Below, in pieces: positions 54,881-63,469 of a DNA stretch of 64,000 bases. The number at the start of each line of letters is the position of its first letter. Within the stretch, counting starts at the first letter, position 1. The DNA is from Gammaproteobacteria bacterium UBA2810 (GTDB lineage: Bacteria > Pseudomonadota > Gammaproteobacteria > Enterobacterales > Succinivibrionaceae), in assembly GCA_002351705.1 (NCBI GenBank), contig DEHC01000061.1:1-64000 (forward strand), written 5' to 3'. The notes under the pieces were generated by a model. The model searched no databases. It saw nothing but the letters and a program-made list of their open reading frames with translations, and had not been told where the DNA came from. A program made the position numbers and the translations under genes.

Positions 54881-56608
54881 CTATTTGGCCTCTGCGGCAG
54901 GAGCCTCATCCTCCGCTGCCTTTGCAGCGGGAGCGGTGCCCTCATCGCTTACGCCGAGCTTGCTCTCCTCGGCCTGGCGTGCCTTGATCTCAGCCCTGAG
55001 CTGCTCGATGCCCGTAACCTCATGGTCGGTTACAAGCCCCCACTTTACGAGGTCAACGTCGAACCTGGGCATGATGTATACCGTGCTGACATGGCTCGCG
55101 ATAACGAGAACAAGCGCATACGGAAGAGCCATCTTCATCATCCTGAGGTAGGAAAGCCTGATGAGCGGGGCAAGCGCTGAGGTCAGGAGGAAGAGGAACG
55201 CAGACTGGCCGTTCGGGGTGATGATTGACGGGATGTTGGTTCCGGCGTTGACGGCAATCGCCATGTGCTCGAACTGGTCAAGGGAGATGACATTTGCCGC
55301 ATAGGCGTGCAGGCACTGGGTCATGAAGAGGGTGCCGACGAACACGTTGTCGCTCACCGCGGAAAGAAGTCCGTTCGCGAAGAACAGGACGGAAAGCTGG
55401 TGGGTCTCGTCCTGCATGCTGAAGATAAGCTTTGCTACAGGTCCGAAGAGGTCATTCGAGCTGATGACTGCGATGATGGCGAAGAATACGCAGATTACGC
55501 AGACAAACGGCATGTTCTCGGTGAATGCCTTGCCGATCTCGCCCTCGCTGGTGACGCCGCAGAAGGAGCTGACGAGGATGATTACGGAAAGGCCGATCAT
55601 GCCGGGGACAGCAAGGTGGAGCGCAAGCGCGAGGACCAGCCAGACGCAGGCGATGCCCTGGATGATGAGCTTCGCCTTGTCCTTGGTGGTCATCTGGGAG
55701 TTGGTCTGGTCGTTGTAGTCCTTAAGGATCTTGAATACAGACTCGGGGATCTTCTCTCCGTAGCCTAGAATCTTGAAGCGCTCGACCAGGACGCAGGTGA
55801 TAAGTCCGAAAACCAGGACAGGAAGGGACACAGGGAGCATTCTGAAGAAGAACTCGCCGAACTCCCAGCCGGCGTGCTTGCCGATGATGAGGTTCTGCGG
55901 CTCGCCTACGAGAGTGCAGATTCCGCCGAGCGCAGTGCCTATTGCGGCATGCATCATGAGCGAGCGGAGGAAGGCCCTGAACTGGTGGAGGTCATTGCGC
56001 TGCTGCTTGGCGGCCTCGCTCTCCGGGGCCGCGCTGGATGACGATACGACCTTGTTGTAGATGGTGTAGAAGCCCATCGCGATGGAGATGATTACTGCAA
56101 GGACGGTAAGAGCGTCAAGGAAGGCGGAAAGGAATGCCGCGCCCCCGCAGAAGATGAGCGACAGCGCGATCTTGTTCCTGACAGAGCAGAGGATCTTGGA
56201 GAAGGAGAAAAGCAGCAGGCTTCTTACGAAGTAGATTGCCGCAACCATGAACATCAGGAGGAGAAGGACGTCCACGTTGCCGAGGATTTCCTTGTAAACC
56301 TCCTCAGTCGACGTCATTCCGATGAAGAGGGCCTCGATGGTAATCAGTCCGCCCGGCTGCAGGGGGTAGCACTTGAGCGCCATGGCCAGGGTGAAGATGA
56401 ACTCTATGATGAGCGCCCATCCGGCCGTGAAGTGAGCCCAGTAGACTGCCTCGGCGGAGCCTCCGAAGATGGATGCCGAGAAGAAAATCAGCGGATTGAT
56501 TACGAGGAAGAGCAGAGTGGTGAATTTGTACCACACAGGAGCCGAGCCGAGGAAGTTCGCGGAAAGCGAACGCATTACCCCGTTCGAGCTGGCGTCGACG
56601 TTTGACAT
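54881..56608 (-). CDS. nhaB: Na+/H+ antiporter NhaB
   Basis: Inner-membrane sodium/proton antiporter. The 575-residue protein is close to E. coli NhaB: NFLGSAPVWYKF, FIFTLAMALKCYPLQPGGL, FIGMTS, LLLLMFMVAAIYF, AAFLSAFLDALTVLAVIISIA and GGICTLVGEPQNLIIG. A cytoplasmic Ala/Glu-rich tail of about 45 residues follows the last membrane segments. ATG 56606-56608 (MSNVDASSN) has GAGG 12 bases upstream; GTG at 56626 is the other option. A single gene with its own terminator. Confidence 0.96.
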   Translation of the reverse strand: MSNVDASSNGVMRSLSANFLGSAPVWYKFTTLLFLVINPLIFFSASIFGGSAEAVYWAHFTAGWALIIEFIFTLAMALKCYPLQPGGLITIEALFIGMTSTEEVYKEILGNVDVLLLLMFMVAAIYFVRSLLLFSFSKILCSVRNKIALSLIFCGGAAFLSAFLDALTVLAVIISIAMGFYTIYNKVVSSSSAAPESEAAKQQRNDLHQFRAFLRSLMMHAAIGTALGGICTLVGEPQNLIIGKHAGWEFGEFFFRMLPVSLPVLVFGLITCVLVERFKILGYGEKIPESVFKILKDYNDQTNSQMTTKDKAKLIIQGIACVWLVLALALHLAVPGMIGLSVIILVSSFCGVTSEGEIGKAFTENMPFVCVICVFFAIIAVISSNDLFGPVAKLIFSMQDETHQLSVLFFANGLLSAVSDNVFVGTLFMTQCLHAYAANVISLDQFEHMAIAVNAGTNIPSIITPNGQSAFLFLLTSALAPLIRLSYLRMMKMALPYALVLVIASHVSTVYIMPRFDVDLVKWGLVTDHEVTGIEQLRAEIKARQAEESKLGVSDEGTAPAAKAAEDEAPAAEAK

Positions 56609-56882
56609 TTTGTAAGAAAACCTCACTAGGGAAGAAACGTGCAGGAGCTTCTGCAGTTCCTTCAGGACATAACACCGCAGCTGTTTACGGCCAATATGCA
56701 GTAACGGCTGATTGCGAGGGTTTTCATGTCAGGTGAACGGTCAGTTAGCCCGTCCACCCGGCTCCGGAACCGTCAGGGTACCTGACGGCCGATCAGGAGC
56801 CTGCAATAGAACCAGCTGTAAACAGTAACGAAACGCCGCTATTTTCTCATTTATTTAAAAGATCTCAAACAGCTTTATTGCT

Positions 56883-57428
56883 CTAAGGCAAAATAGGAGC
56901 AAATAGCCCCTGCTGTCCGGAGTCAGGCTCTCCTTCGCCGAGCCCGGGGAATACTGCCCTCATGACCGCCCTGCCGGTCCCCGTCCTGAAATGCCTCACG
57001 TACATCTCCGAGACTGATGAAAGCGGCAGGCTCTGCTCGACGGCATTTGCGATGCAGTCAGCCTCGATGAGGATCCTCCAGTCCTGCCCTTCCACTCCCT
57101 CATAGGTGTGGTGGTGCGAGACAAGGAAGACGATGCGGTCAGTGAGATCGGGAGGAAGCCCGCTTCCGCGGAAAAACTCCCGCGCCATTGCCCCGCCCCT
57201 CTCCTCCTGCATTCTCGCATCGCATTTTCCGGTCTCTTTCCGGAGCGACGGGCAGGCAATATCATGCACGACCGCAGCGTACTCAAGGGCAAGCTGCTCA
57301 CTCTCCGTGAGCCCCTCGCTCATGCCGATGGCATGCGCATAGCCCCAGACCTTCATGAAATGCTCGTCATCATGAGGGGTCCCGCCTCCTGTGAGAAGAA
57401 GCTTTACGATGGCCTCGCTTACTGTCAT
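56883..57428 (-). CDS. HD-domain phosphohydrolase
   Basis: The 181-residue protein has the HD metal motif AAVVHDIACPS and the downstream SHHHTYEGVEG, with an early His-containing HFMKVWGYAHAIG segment, the common small HD family plan (nucleotide or phosphate ester hydrolase). Substrate unknown. ATG 57426-57428 is preceded by a strong GGAGGTGA; the frame is open 25 codons further without similarity. Confidence 0.82.
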   Translation of the reverse strand: MTVSEAIVKLLLTGGGTPHDDEHFMKVWGYAHAIGMSEGLTESEQLALEYAAVVHDIACPSLRKETGKCDARMQEERGGAMAREFFRGSGLPPDLTDRIVFLVSHHHTYEGVEGQDWRILIEADCIANAVEQSLPLSSVSEMYVRHFRTGTGRAVMRAVFPGLGEGEPDSGQQGLFAPILP

Positions 57429-57628
57429 GGAAATCACCTCCGCTGCCTGCAGCCGAAATTTACCGCCATTGAGAAGGAATGATAACGGAAGCGCACCCGC
57501 CATGCAGGCACACCTGAACTGATGCAGTGAGGAACAATTCGGCCGGAGGCCGGGGACAGGTGAATATACCGCGCATCAGGCTGTGCCCGCACGCGGCTTC
57601 TTGGATTCTGCCGGAGGCAGAGCGGATG

Positions 57629-58069
57629 TCAATCCAGGGAGGATCTTTCTACGGAGAACGAGCCGTCCTCGCCTTTCTTCAGGACATATATGTCGGAATA
57701 GCCGAAGCCCTTGCAGGATCCGGCCCCGCAGAGCTCGTCGACCAGCAGCTCGACAAGCGGAAGGTGGCTTACAACAAGAGTGTTGCCGGTAAGCTCCCGG
57801 AGCTCGTCAGCAACCTTGACCGGATCCCCGGAAGGCTTCAGCATCTCAGTGTAGATGATCTTCCCGTGCTTCATCGAATGGAAAGTCTCGTCAAGAGTCT
57901 CTCTTGCTCTCAGCTTGGTGCTGCAGTAAACATGATCGAAGACCGGGTTGTTCGTGAACATCTTCGCGAACTTCTCCCTGGCCTCAGCCCTTCCTGCTGC
58001 AATCAGAGCACGGTCTCCGCTGCTCCCGGGCGTAGCCTGGGCCTCACCGTGCCTCATTATTACCAGCAT
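57629..58069 (-). CDS. sixA: Phosphohistidine phosphatase SixA
   Basis: Histidine-phosphatase-superfamily enzyme; E. coli SixA removes phosphate from Hpt-type phosphohistidine (ArcB) and from PTS protein NPr. The 146-residue protein begins MLVIMRHGEAQATPGSSGDRAL with the catalytic RHG motif and has VYCSTKLRARET and VVSHLPLVE with the second catalytic His. ATG 58067-58069 follows AAGGAG. In this window a possible natural target is the Hpt protein at 15.9-16.3 kb, but this is only speculation. Confidence 0.92.
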   Translation of the reverse strand: MLVIMRHGEAQATPGSSGDRALIAAGRAEAREKFAKMFTNNPVFDHVYCSTKLRARETLDETFHSMKHGKIIYTEMLKPSGDPVKVADELRELTGNTLVVSHLPLVELLVDELCGAGSCKGFGYSDIYVLKKGEDGSFSVERSSLD

Positions 58070-58099
58070 CTGTGTCTCCTTCTCAGACAAAATTTCACC

Positions 58100-58122
58100 G
58101 GCCGGACAAAAGGTCCGGCCGA
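58100..58122. other. GC-rich hairpin in the sixA leader
   Basis: Perfect 9-bp inverted repeat CGGCCGGAC / GTCCGGCCG with a 5-base loop, 31 bases before the sixA ATG. No U-run follows in either direction, so it is not a standard terminator; it could shape the sixA 5' region. Confidence 0.45.
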
Positions 58123-58749
58123 ACAAGCCGGTCAGGCATCCTGACCGGGTTCCGGGGGAAGAGGCCGCACGGCCTGCATGGCAGAATACCGGCACTCTGC
58201 CTGCGGCACACCTCAAAAAAAAGTACGGGAAATACCCCGCGGGGAAAATCTCCGGCGCGGCACTGTAAAAATCCCTGTGCTGTCCCAGCCGTCACGCGGT
58301 TTCATGCAGACGGACGGCGGGACACCACAGCTGCCTCCGCCGCTCTTCCGCACCGGCAGATCAGGCTCTGGGACAGCTCCGGACTGTCTGTATATTTTAC
58401 CAAAAAGCCGGCCTGAAATTTTTGAACATCTTCTAAAAGCGGACAAAACACTGTGCATCAGGGACACCCGGCATCGCGTGAAACAGCCCCGGAAATAAGA
58501 CATCAGTCAGAAAATCTGAGCCCCGCGGCCGGTCAATATTTCACTAATTGCGAAAATACGCATATAATAGGCCGCATTTTAATACCACCAAAGTCCGACG
58601 TCCCTCTGCCGGAACAGGCGAAAGGCCGGAACGGGGACAGAGCGGAGCTGGAACCGGGAAGCCTCAGCCGCGGCGCCGGTGTTTTTTAACTGAAATATCA
58701 TTCAGAGGCATCAGGGATGCCGTTCTGATGAAAATTTTCCGGATACGAG
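58123..58749. promoter_or_regulatory. Divergent gap between sixA and moxR
   Basis: About 630 bp between divergently transcribed genes. It must contain promoters for sixA (minus) and the moxR operon (plus). I see no repeat, RNA gene or convincing full promoter, and the ORFs in it are not family-like. Confidence 0.45.
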
Positions 58750-59706
58750 ATGAACAGAGAAAAGGTTCAGGAGGTCAGGCAGTTCCTGGCTAAGAGAGTT
58801 ATCGGCCAGCCCGATCTGGTCGACGGGCTTATGCTCGCGCTTCTGGCGGACGGCCATATAATCGTCGAGGGACCTCCCGGACTCGCCAAGACCCGTGCCA
58901 TCAAGGAGCTCGCGAAATGCGTGGAGGGATCCTTCCACCGCGTGCAGTTCACGCCTGATCTTCTCCCTGCCGACATCACCGGAACTGATATCTATCATCC
59001 GGAGGACGGCTCGTTCGTCTTCCAGCCCGGCCCGATTTTCCATCACCTGCTGCTCGCTGACGAGATCAACCGTGCCCCCGCGAAGGTGCAGAGCGCGCTT
59101 CTCGAGGCCATGGCCGAGCACCAGATCACCATCGGCCGCAAGACCTACCGCCTGCCGGATCTCTTCCTCGTTATGGCCACCCAGAACCCCATCGAGCAGG
59201 AGGGAACCTACCCGCTCCCCGAGGCGCAGCTCGACAGGTTCATGCTCCACATCAAGATCGACTACCCTGATGCCCAGAGCGAGCTCGAGATCCTGAGGCT
59301 CAACAGCGACGAGGCCGTCGGTCAGGTCAACATTGATGCGCCGCGCCTCACCCAGAGCGAGCTCTTCAGCGCAAGGAACGAGGTCAGCAGGATAGAGATC
59401 AGCGACAGCCTCGAGCAGTACATCGTCAGCATCGTCATGACAACCAGAAACCCCCAGGTCTACGACTCCGATCTCGGCAGGTGGCTCAGCTACGGCGTGA
59501 GCTCCAGGGCCTCCATAGCCCTCGCGCGCTGCGCGAAGGCCAGGGCCTGGCTCTCGAGCAGGAACTACGTCACGCCGGATGACATCCAGATCTGCGCATA
59601 TCCTGTCCTCCGCCACCGCCTGGTGCTCAGCATGGAGGCAGAGGCTGACAACGTCACCCCGACCGACGTAATCGAGAAGCTCCTCAAGCTCGTAGCGGTA
59701 TCATGA
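58750..59706 (+). CDS. MoxR-family AAA+ ATPase
   Basis: Chaperone-like ATPase that acts with von Willebrand factor A (VWA) proteins. The 318-residue protein has Walker A GPPGLAKT, Walker B LLADEINRAP, sensor 1 ATQNPIEQEGTYPLPEAQLDRF and the C-terminal lid. It begins the plus-strand operon moxR-DUF58-DUF4381-batA-batB/C-batD; its stop overlaps the next start (ATGA). The ribosome site is weak (GATACGAG). Confidence 0.94.
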   Translation: MNREKVQEVRQFLAKRVIGQPDLVDGLMLALLADGHIIVEGPPGLAKTRAIKELAKCVEGSFHRVQFTPDLLPADITGTDIYHPEDGSFVFQPGPIFHHLLLADEINRAPAKVQSALLEAMAEHQITIGRKTYRLPDLFLVMATQNPIEQEGTYPLPEAQLDRFMLHIKIDYPDAQSELEILRLNSDEAVGQVNIDAPRLTQSELFSARNEVSRIEISDSLEQYIVSIVMTTRNPQVYDSDLGRWLSYGVSSRASIALARCAKARAWLSSRNYVTPDDIQICAYPVLRHRLVLSMEAEADNVTPTDVIEKLLKLVAVS

Positions 59707-60569
59707 AGAGAATCGAGCTGTCGATCGAGGAGCTGATGAGGGCGCCTGTCACGGGCGTCCTGCTCCCCGCGTCGCGCACCAGGAACCAGCATTTCGGGTT
59801 CCACATGTCCTCGTCAAAGGGAAAGGGCATGGAGTTCTCCGAGGTGCGTCCCTACCTTCCGGGCGACGACGTGCGCCATATCGACTGGCGCATAACCGCC
59901 AAGACCGGAAAGCCCCATACCAAGCTGTTCCGCGAGGAGCGAGACAGGTGCGAGTACATCCTGCTTGATCTCTCGCCCGCCATGTACTTCGCGTCCCGCG
60001 GGCAGCTCAAGGCAAGGGCCGCCACGCTCATTGCCGCGTCAGCCGCCTGGACCGCCTTCGCCGCGAAGGACAAGGTCGGCTGCCACATCATCATGCCGGA
60101 CGAGCTCGAGAGCCTTCCGCCCTGCGGCACCAGGAAGGATATTCTCCGGATCCTGAAAATGATGCACCGCTGCTACGAGACCGGCCTCCGCCGCGCCAGG
60201 ACCAGGGTGACCCTCGAGTCATCCCTCCGCTACCTCTGCCGCAGCATCAGGCCAGGCAGCGTCGTGCACATCATCAGCGACTTCTTCTCCATGAGCGATG
60301 CCGCGTCGCTGTGGCTCAAGCGTCTCAACAAGCTCCACATTGTCTATGCCTACCAGGTGTTCGACCGGCTCGAGGTGGAGCTCTCGGGACGCGGCTCCCT
60401 CCTCATCGACAACGGAGCAGAGATCGGCTACATCACCTCGGACGACAGCAAGTTCAGGCAGGACTATTCCCAGATCGGGCTCCACCGCATGCAGACGGTA
60501 TCGTCCATGCTGAAAAGCTCGTCATCCCGCTATTTCGGCATCGACGTCTCGAAAGGAGTCCCGGAGTGA
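59703..60569 (+). CDS. DUF58 protein of the Bat operon
   Basis: The 288-residue soluble protein has the DUF58 signature EFSEVRPYLPGDDVRHIDWRITAKTGKPHTKLF..ERDR and a degenerate VWA-like fold (ILLDLSPAMYF, VVHIISDFFSMSD). DUF58 genes almost always follow moxR; the protein probably works as an adaptor with it. It overlaps both neighbours by 4 bases. Confidence 0.9.
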   Translation: MKRIELSIEELMRAPVTGVLLPASRTRNQHFGFHMSSSKGKGMEFSEVRPYLPGDDVRHIDWRITAKTGKPHTKLFREERDRCEYILLDLSPAMYFASRGQLKARAATLIAASAAWTAFAAKDKVGCHIIMPDELESLPPCGTRKDILRILKMMHRCYETGLRRARTRVTLESSLRYLCRSIRPGSVVHIISDFFSMSDAASLWLKRLNKLHIVYAYQVFDRLEVELSGRGSLLIDNGAEIGYITSDDSKFRQDYSQIGLHRMQTVSSMLKSSSSRYFGIDVSKGVPE

Positions 60570-61024
60570 ACGGCATCGGAAACAGCATCGGGCGCTCTCT
60601 CGAGCTCAAGGATATCGTACTTACCTCGGCCCCTTCCGGAAACGAGTGGATCTGGTGGGCCGCCGCGGCTGCGGCCATTGTCCTTGTCGCGGTGCAGCTG
60701 CTCCGCGCCGTGCCCTTCTCGCATGCCCGCAGGGAGCTCCGCAGGATCAGGAAAAGCAGCAGCTTCCCCTCGGACATGAACTTCTGGCTCAAGAAATACG
60801 CCATGATTTTCTTCGGCAGGGAAGCCTGCGCCGGCCTGCAGGGCGCCGCCTGGCTTGAGTTTCTCGACATGAGGGGAGGAACGGACTTCAGCGACAGCCT
60901 TAAAATCTGGGACGAGATGATCTACGGCGGAAGGATCATGACCGAAAGCGAGAGGAAGGAGCTCTACCGCGAGTGCCGCAGGTGGCTCCGGAGAATCGAG
61001 AGGAGAAAGCTATGGTATATCTGA
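60566..61024 (+). CDS. DUF4381 membrane protein of the Bat operon
   Basis: The 152-residue protein has one membrane segment (WIWWAAAAAAIVLVAVQLL) followed by a cytoplasmic helical part with FPSDMNFWLKKYAMIFFGRE and WLEFLDMRGG, the DUF4381 pattern. The best start is GTG 60566-60568, overlapping the DUF58 stop behind AAAGGAG. Longer frames upstream run within the DUF58 gene. Its end overlaps batA by 13 bases. Confidence 0.82.
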   Translation: MNGIGNSIGRSLELKDIVLTSAPSGNEWIWWAAAAAAIVLVAVQLLRAVPFSHARRELRRIRKSSSFPSDMNFWLKKYAMIFFGREACAGLQGAAWLEFLDMRGGTDFSDSLKIWDEMIYGGRIMTESERKELYRECRRWLRRIERRKLWYI

Positions 61025-61956
61025 CCCATCCGGTCCTTCTCGCCCTGATCGCGCTGCCTCTCGTCATCTATTACCTGCTACCCTCCGGGAAGCGCAGCGA
61101 GACGCCCATCAGGGTTCCGACCATACCGCTTCTCAAAAGGAAGGTGAGAAGGGGCTCGAGGTCGGTGTTCATCTCGGCGTTCCTCACGTTCGCCGCCCTC
61201 GTCCTTGCCGCTGCAAGGCCGGTGCAGACCCTGCCAGAGCTTGAGGTCAGGACCAGCGGCCACAATTTCGTGCTCGCTGTCGATCTCTCGGCAAGCATGA
61301 CCCTCGGCGACATGCAGTCTGATGACGGCAGTGAGATCTCGCGCATCGACGCGGTTAAGGCTGCGCTCGCCAGGTTCATCAGCCTCAGGCCGGATGACCG
61401 GATTGCCCTCGAGGCATTCGGCGATCATGCCTACATGATGAGCCCGCTGACCTCCGATCATGAGCTGCTCCTCAATTTCGTGAAGGAGCTCGAGCCGGGG
61501 CTCGCCGGCGCGCTCTCCTCGACAGGCGAGGCAATCTCGCTCGGCGTCACGACGCTCGCAAGGCAGACCTCCGGCGGCAAGGGAGTAATCATCCTCGTCT
61601 CGGACGGGCGCGACACCGTCGGCGCCACGCCGCCTGCGGCAGCGGCGGGATTCGCGAAGTCCAGGGGAATTACCGTCCATACCGTCGGGCTCGGCTCCGC
61701 CGGAGGCCAGGACAGCGGCAACTCGCTTGACGAGGGTGATCTCAGGGACGCGGCATATATCACAGGCGGAAAATATTTCCGGGCCACCAGCGCTGATCTG
61801 CTCTCGACCATATACGGCAACCTCAGCGGCATTGAGGCCAGTGACAGCGGGGACCACTACTACACTCCGACAGAGGAGCTCTACTGGATCCCCCTGCTCG
61901 CCGCACTTCTGCTAGGCTTTCTGACAGCTGTACTCATCAGGTGGCATCATGGCTGA
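61012..61956 (+). CDS. BatA-like VWA-domain membrane protein
   Basis: The 314-residue protein has two N-terminal membrane segments (near 8-24 and 49-66), a periplasmic VWA domain with an intact MIDAS motif (VDLSASM ... DGRDT) and a C-terminal membrane segment (WIPLLAALLLGFLTAVLI). ATG 61012 follows GAGAGGAG. BatA proteins occur with MoxR in Bacteroides-type aerotolerance operons and in many Gram-negatives; the molecular task is still unclear. Confidence 0.88.
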   Translation: MVYLTHPVLLALIALPLVIYYLLPSGKRSETPIRVPTIPLLKRKVRRGSRSVFISAFLTFAALVLAAARPVQTLPELEVRTSGHNFVLAVDLSASMTLGDMQSDDGSEISRIDAVKAALARFISLRPDDRIALEAFGDHAYMMSPLTSDHELLLNFVKELEPGLAGALSSTGEAISLGVTTLARQTSGGKGVIILVSDGRDTVGATPPAAAAGFAKSRGITVHTVGLGSAGGQDSGNSLDEGDLRDAAYITGGKYFRATSADLLSTIYGNLSGIEASDSGDHYYTPTEELYWIPLLAALLLGFLTAVLIRWHHG

Positions 61957-63469
61957 TTTCGTGCTGACCAGACCCTATTTCCTCCTCCTGCTGCTCCTGC
62001 CGCTCCTGATGAAGTTCATCAGGTTCAGCGGCCGCTACCGTCACCAGACCTTTGTGAAGCAGGAGATAATCGACTATTTCGCCGACGAGCGCGTCAGGAA
62101 GAAAAAGAAGCTCCGTGTCCTCTTCCTGATCCCATGGATCATCGGCTGCATTGCCCTCTCCGGGCCGACCCTGGTAGACCGTGAGCATGCCGAGTACAGG
62201 AGCGGCGAGACCTGGGTATGGGCAATAGATCTCTCGAACTCCATGCTCTCAGATGACGTCAAGCCGTCACGCTACCTGCATGCCCGCTACACCCTGACGA
62301 AGCTCCTCGGCGAGACACCGTCCGACATCAAGATCGGCATCGTGGTCTTTGCCGGATCGGCTTACGTCCTGGTGCCCCCCACGGATGACCACCAGGCAAT
62401 CAGGAACTACCTGAAGGATCTCGATCCGTCCGTAATGCCCGTTCAGGGCTCGAACCTCGCCTCGGCCCTTGAGGTCTCGAACAAGGTCCTTGACGGCATC
62501 TGCGGCAACGTCCTCTTTGTCACTGATGACGTGAAGGACTCTGACACCGCTGACTACATGGCGGCGCTCATCAACAACAGCTGCAACAGGTATTTCATGG
62601 ACATTGTCGGCACGGTCTACGGCTCGCCGATGAAGAAGAGAAACGGGGAGCTCGTGAAGACCCCTGACGGCAGGGTCGCTCTCTCAAGCACCAATTTCAG
62701 CAACATCTCCGCGCTCTCGAAGGCAGCCGGGATGCTGGTGTTCCACCAGGACAGCGAGGCTGACATCGCCTCTGTCTACCGCCATTCGGTGAAGGAGCAG
62801 GGAGCCGGGGCGAAGAACTATTTCAGGACAGCGGACATCGGCTACTACCTGATTTTCCCGCTGCTCATCCTGGCGGTCTTCTTCAAGAGGGGGATCATCC
62901 TCTCCGTTGGAATAGCGCTTGCCGCGCTGCAGCTCGTGCTTGCTCCTGCTCCTGCCTTTGCCGGAAACAGCGAGGGAATGAAATATTTCGAGGAGGGAAA
63001 GTTTGACCTTGCCGCAAGGGAATTCACCGACGAGTTCTGGATCGGGAACTCCTACTACAAGGAGCAGCGCTACTACCAGGCTGTCGAGCATTACGAGAAG
63101 GCCGGCAACTCGGTCGAGGTTCTCTACAACCTCGCGAACGCCTACGCCAAGACCGGCGATCTCGACAACGCGATGATGCTCTACCAGCAGGTCATAGAGC
63201 AGAACCCGCCGTTCAGGCTTGACGCCGAATACAACCTTGATCTCGTGAAGGATGCCATCGAGGCCGATAGGAAGCGCGACAGCCAGAGGAAAAGCGGCAG
63301 CGCTGACGCCGGCATCACCTCCGAGGAGGGAGTCATGACAAGCGATCTCACTTCCTGCGACAAAAACGGGGAGTGCGTCCCTGCGGAGCGCTCTCCGTTC
63401 GTCAGAAACCGTCTTGAGCTTCTCAGGAAGAGAAGCGGAATAACTACGGGGCCCGCGGAAAAATGGTAA
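61949..63469 (+). CDS. BatB/BatC-like protein: VWA plus TPR repeats
   Basis: The 506-residue protein joins two parts that are separate (BatB, BatC) in Bacteroides. It has N-terminal membrane segments, a VWA domain with MIDAS-like AIDLSNSM, further membrane segments near 290-335, then TPR repeats (FDLAAREFTDEFWIGNSYY, YYQAVEHYEKAGN, VLYNLANAYAKTGDLDNAMMLYQQVIEQ) and a charged tail. It overlaps batA by 8 bases and batD by 7. Confidence 0.88.
   Translation: MADFVLTRPYFLLLLLLPLLMKFIRFSGRYRHQTFVKQEIIDYFADERVRKKKKLRVLFLIPWIIGCIALSGPTLVDREHAEYRSGETWVWAIDLSNSMLSDDVKPSRYLHARYTLTKLLGETPSDIKIGIVVFAGSAYVLVPPTDDHQAIRNYLKDLDPSVMPVQGSNLASALEVSNKVLDGICGNVLFVTDDVKDSDTADYMAALINNSCNRYFMDIVGTVYGSPMKKRNGELVKTPDGRVALSSTNFSNISALSKAAGMLVFHQDSEADIASVYRHSVKEQGAGAKNYFRTADIGYYLIFPLLILAVFFKRGIILSVGIALAALQLVLAPAPAFAGNSEGMKYFEEGKFDLAAREFTDEFWIGNSYYKEQRYYQAVEHYEKAGNSVEVLYNLANAYAKTGDLDNAMMLYQQVIEQNPPFRLDAEYNLDLVKDAIEADRKRDSQRKSGSADAGITSEEGVMTSDLTSCDKNGECVPAERSPFVRNRLELLRKRSGITTGPAEKW

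Noticed and set aside
58711..59616. 301-codon minus-strand ORF
   Set aside because: Antisense shadow of moxR, whose plus-strand frame has full AAA+ motifs.
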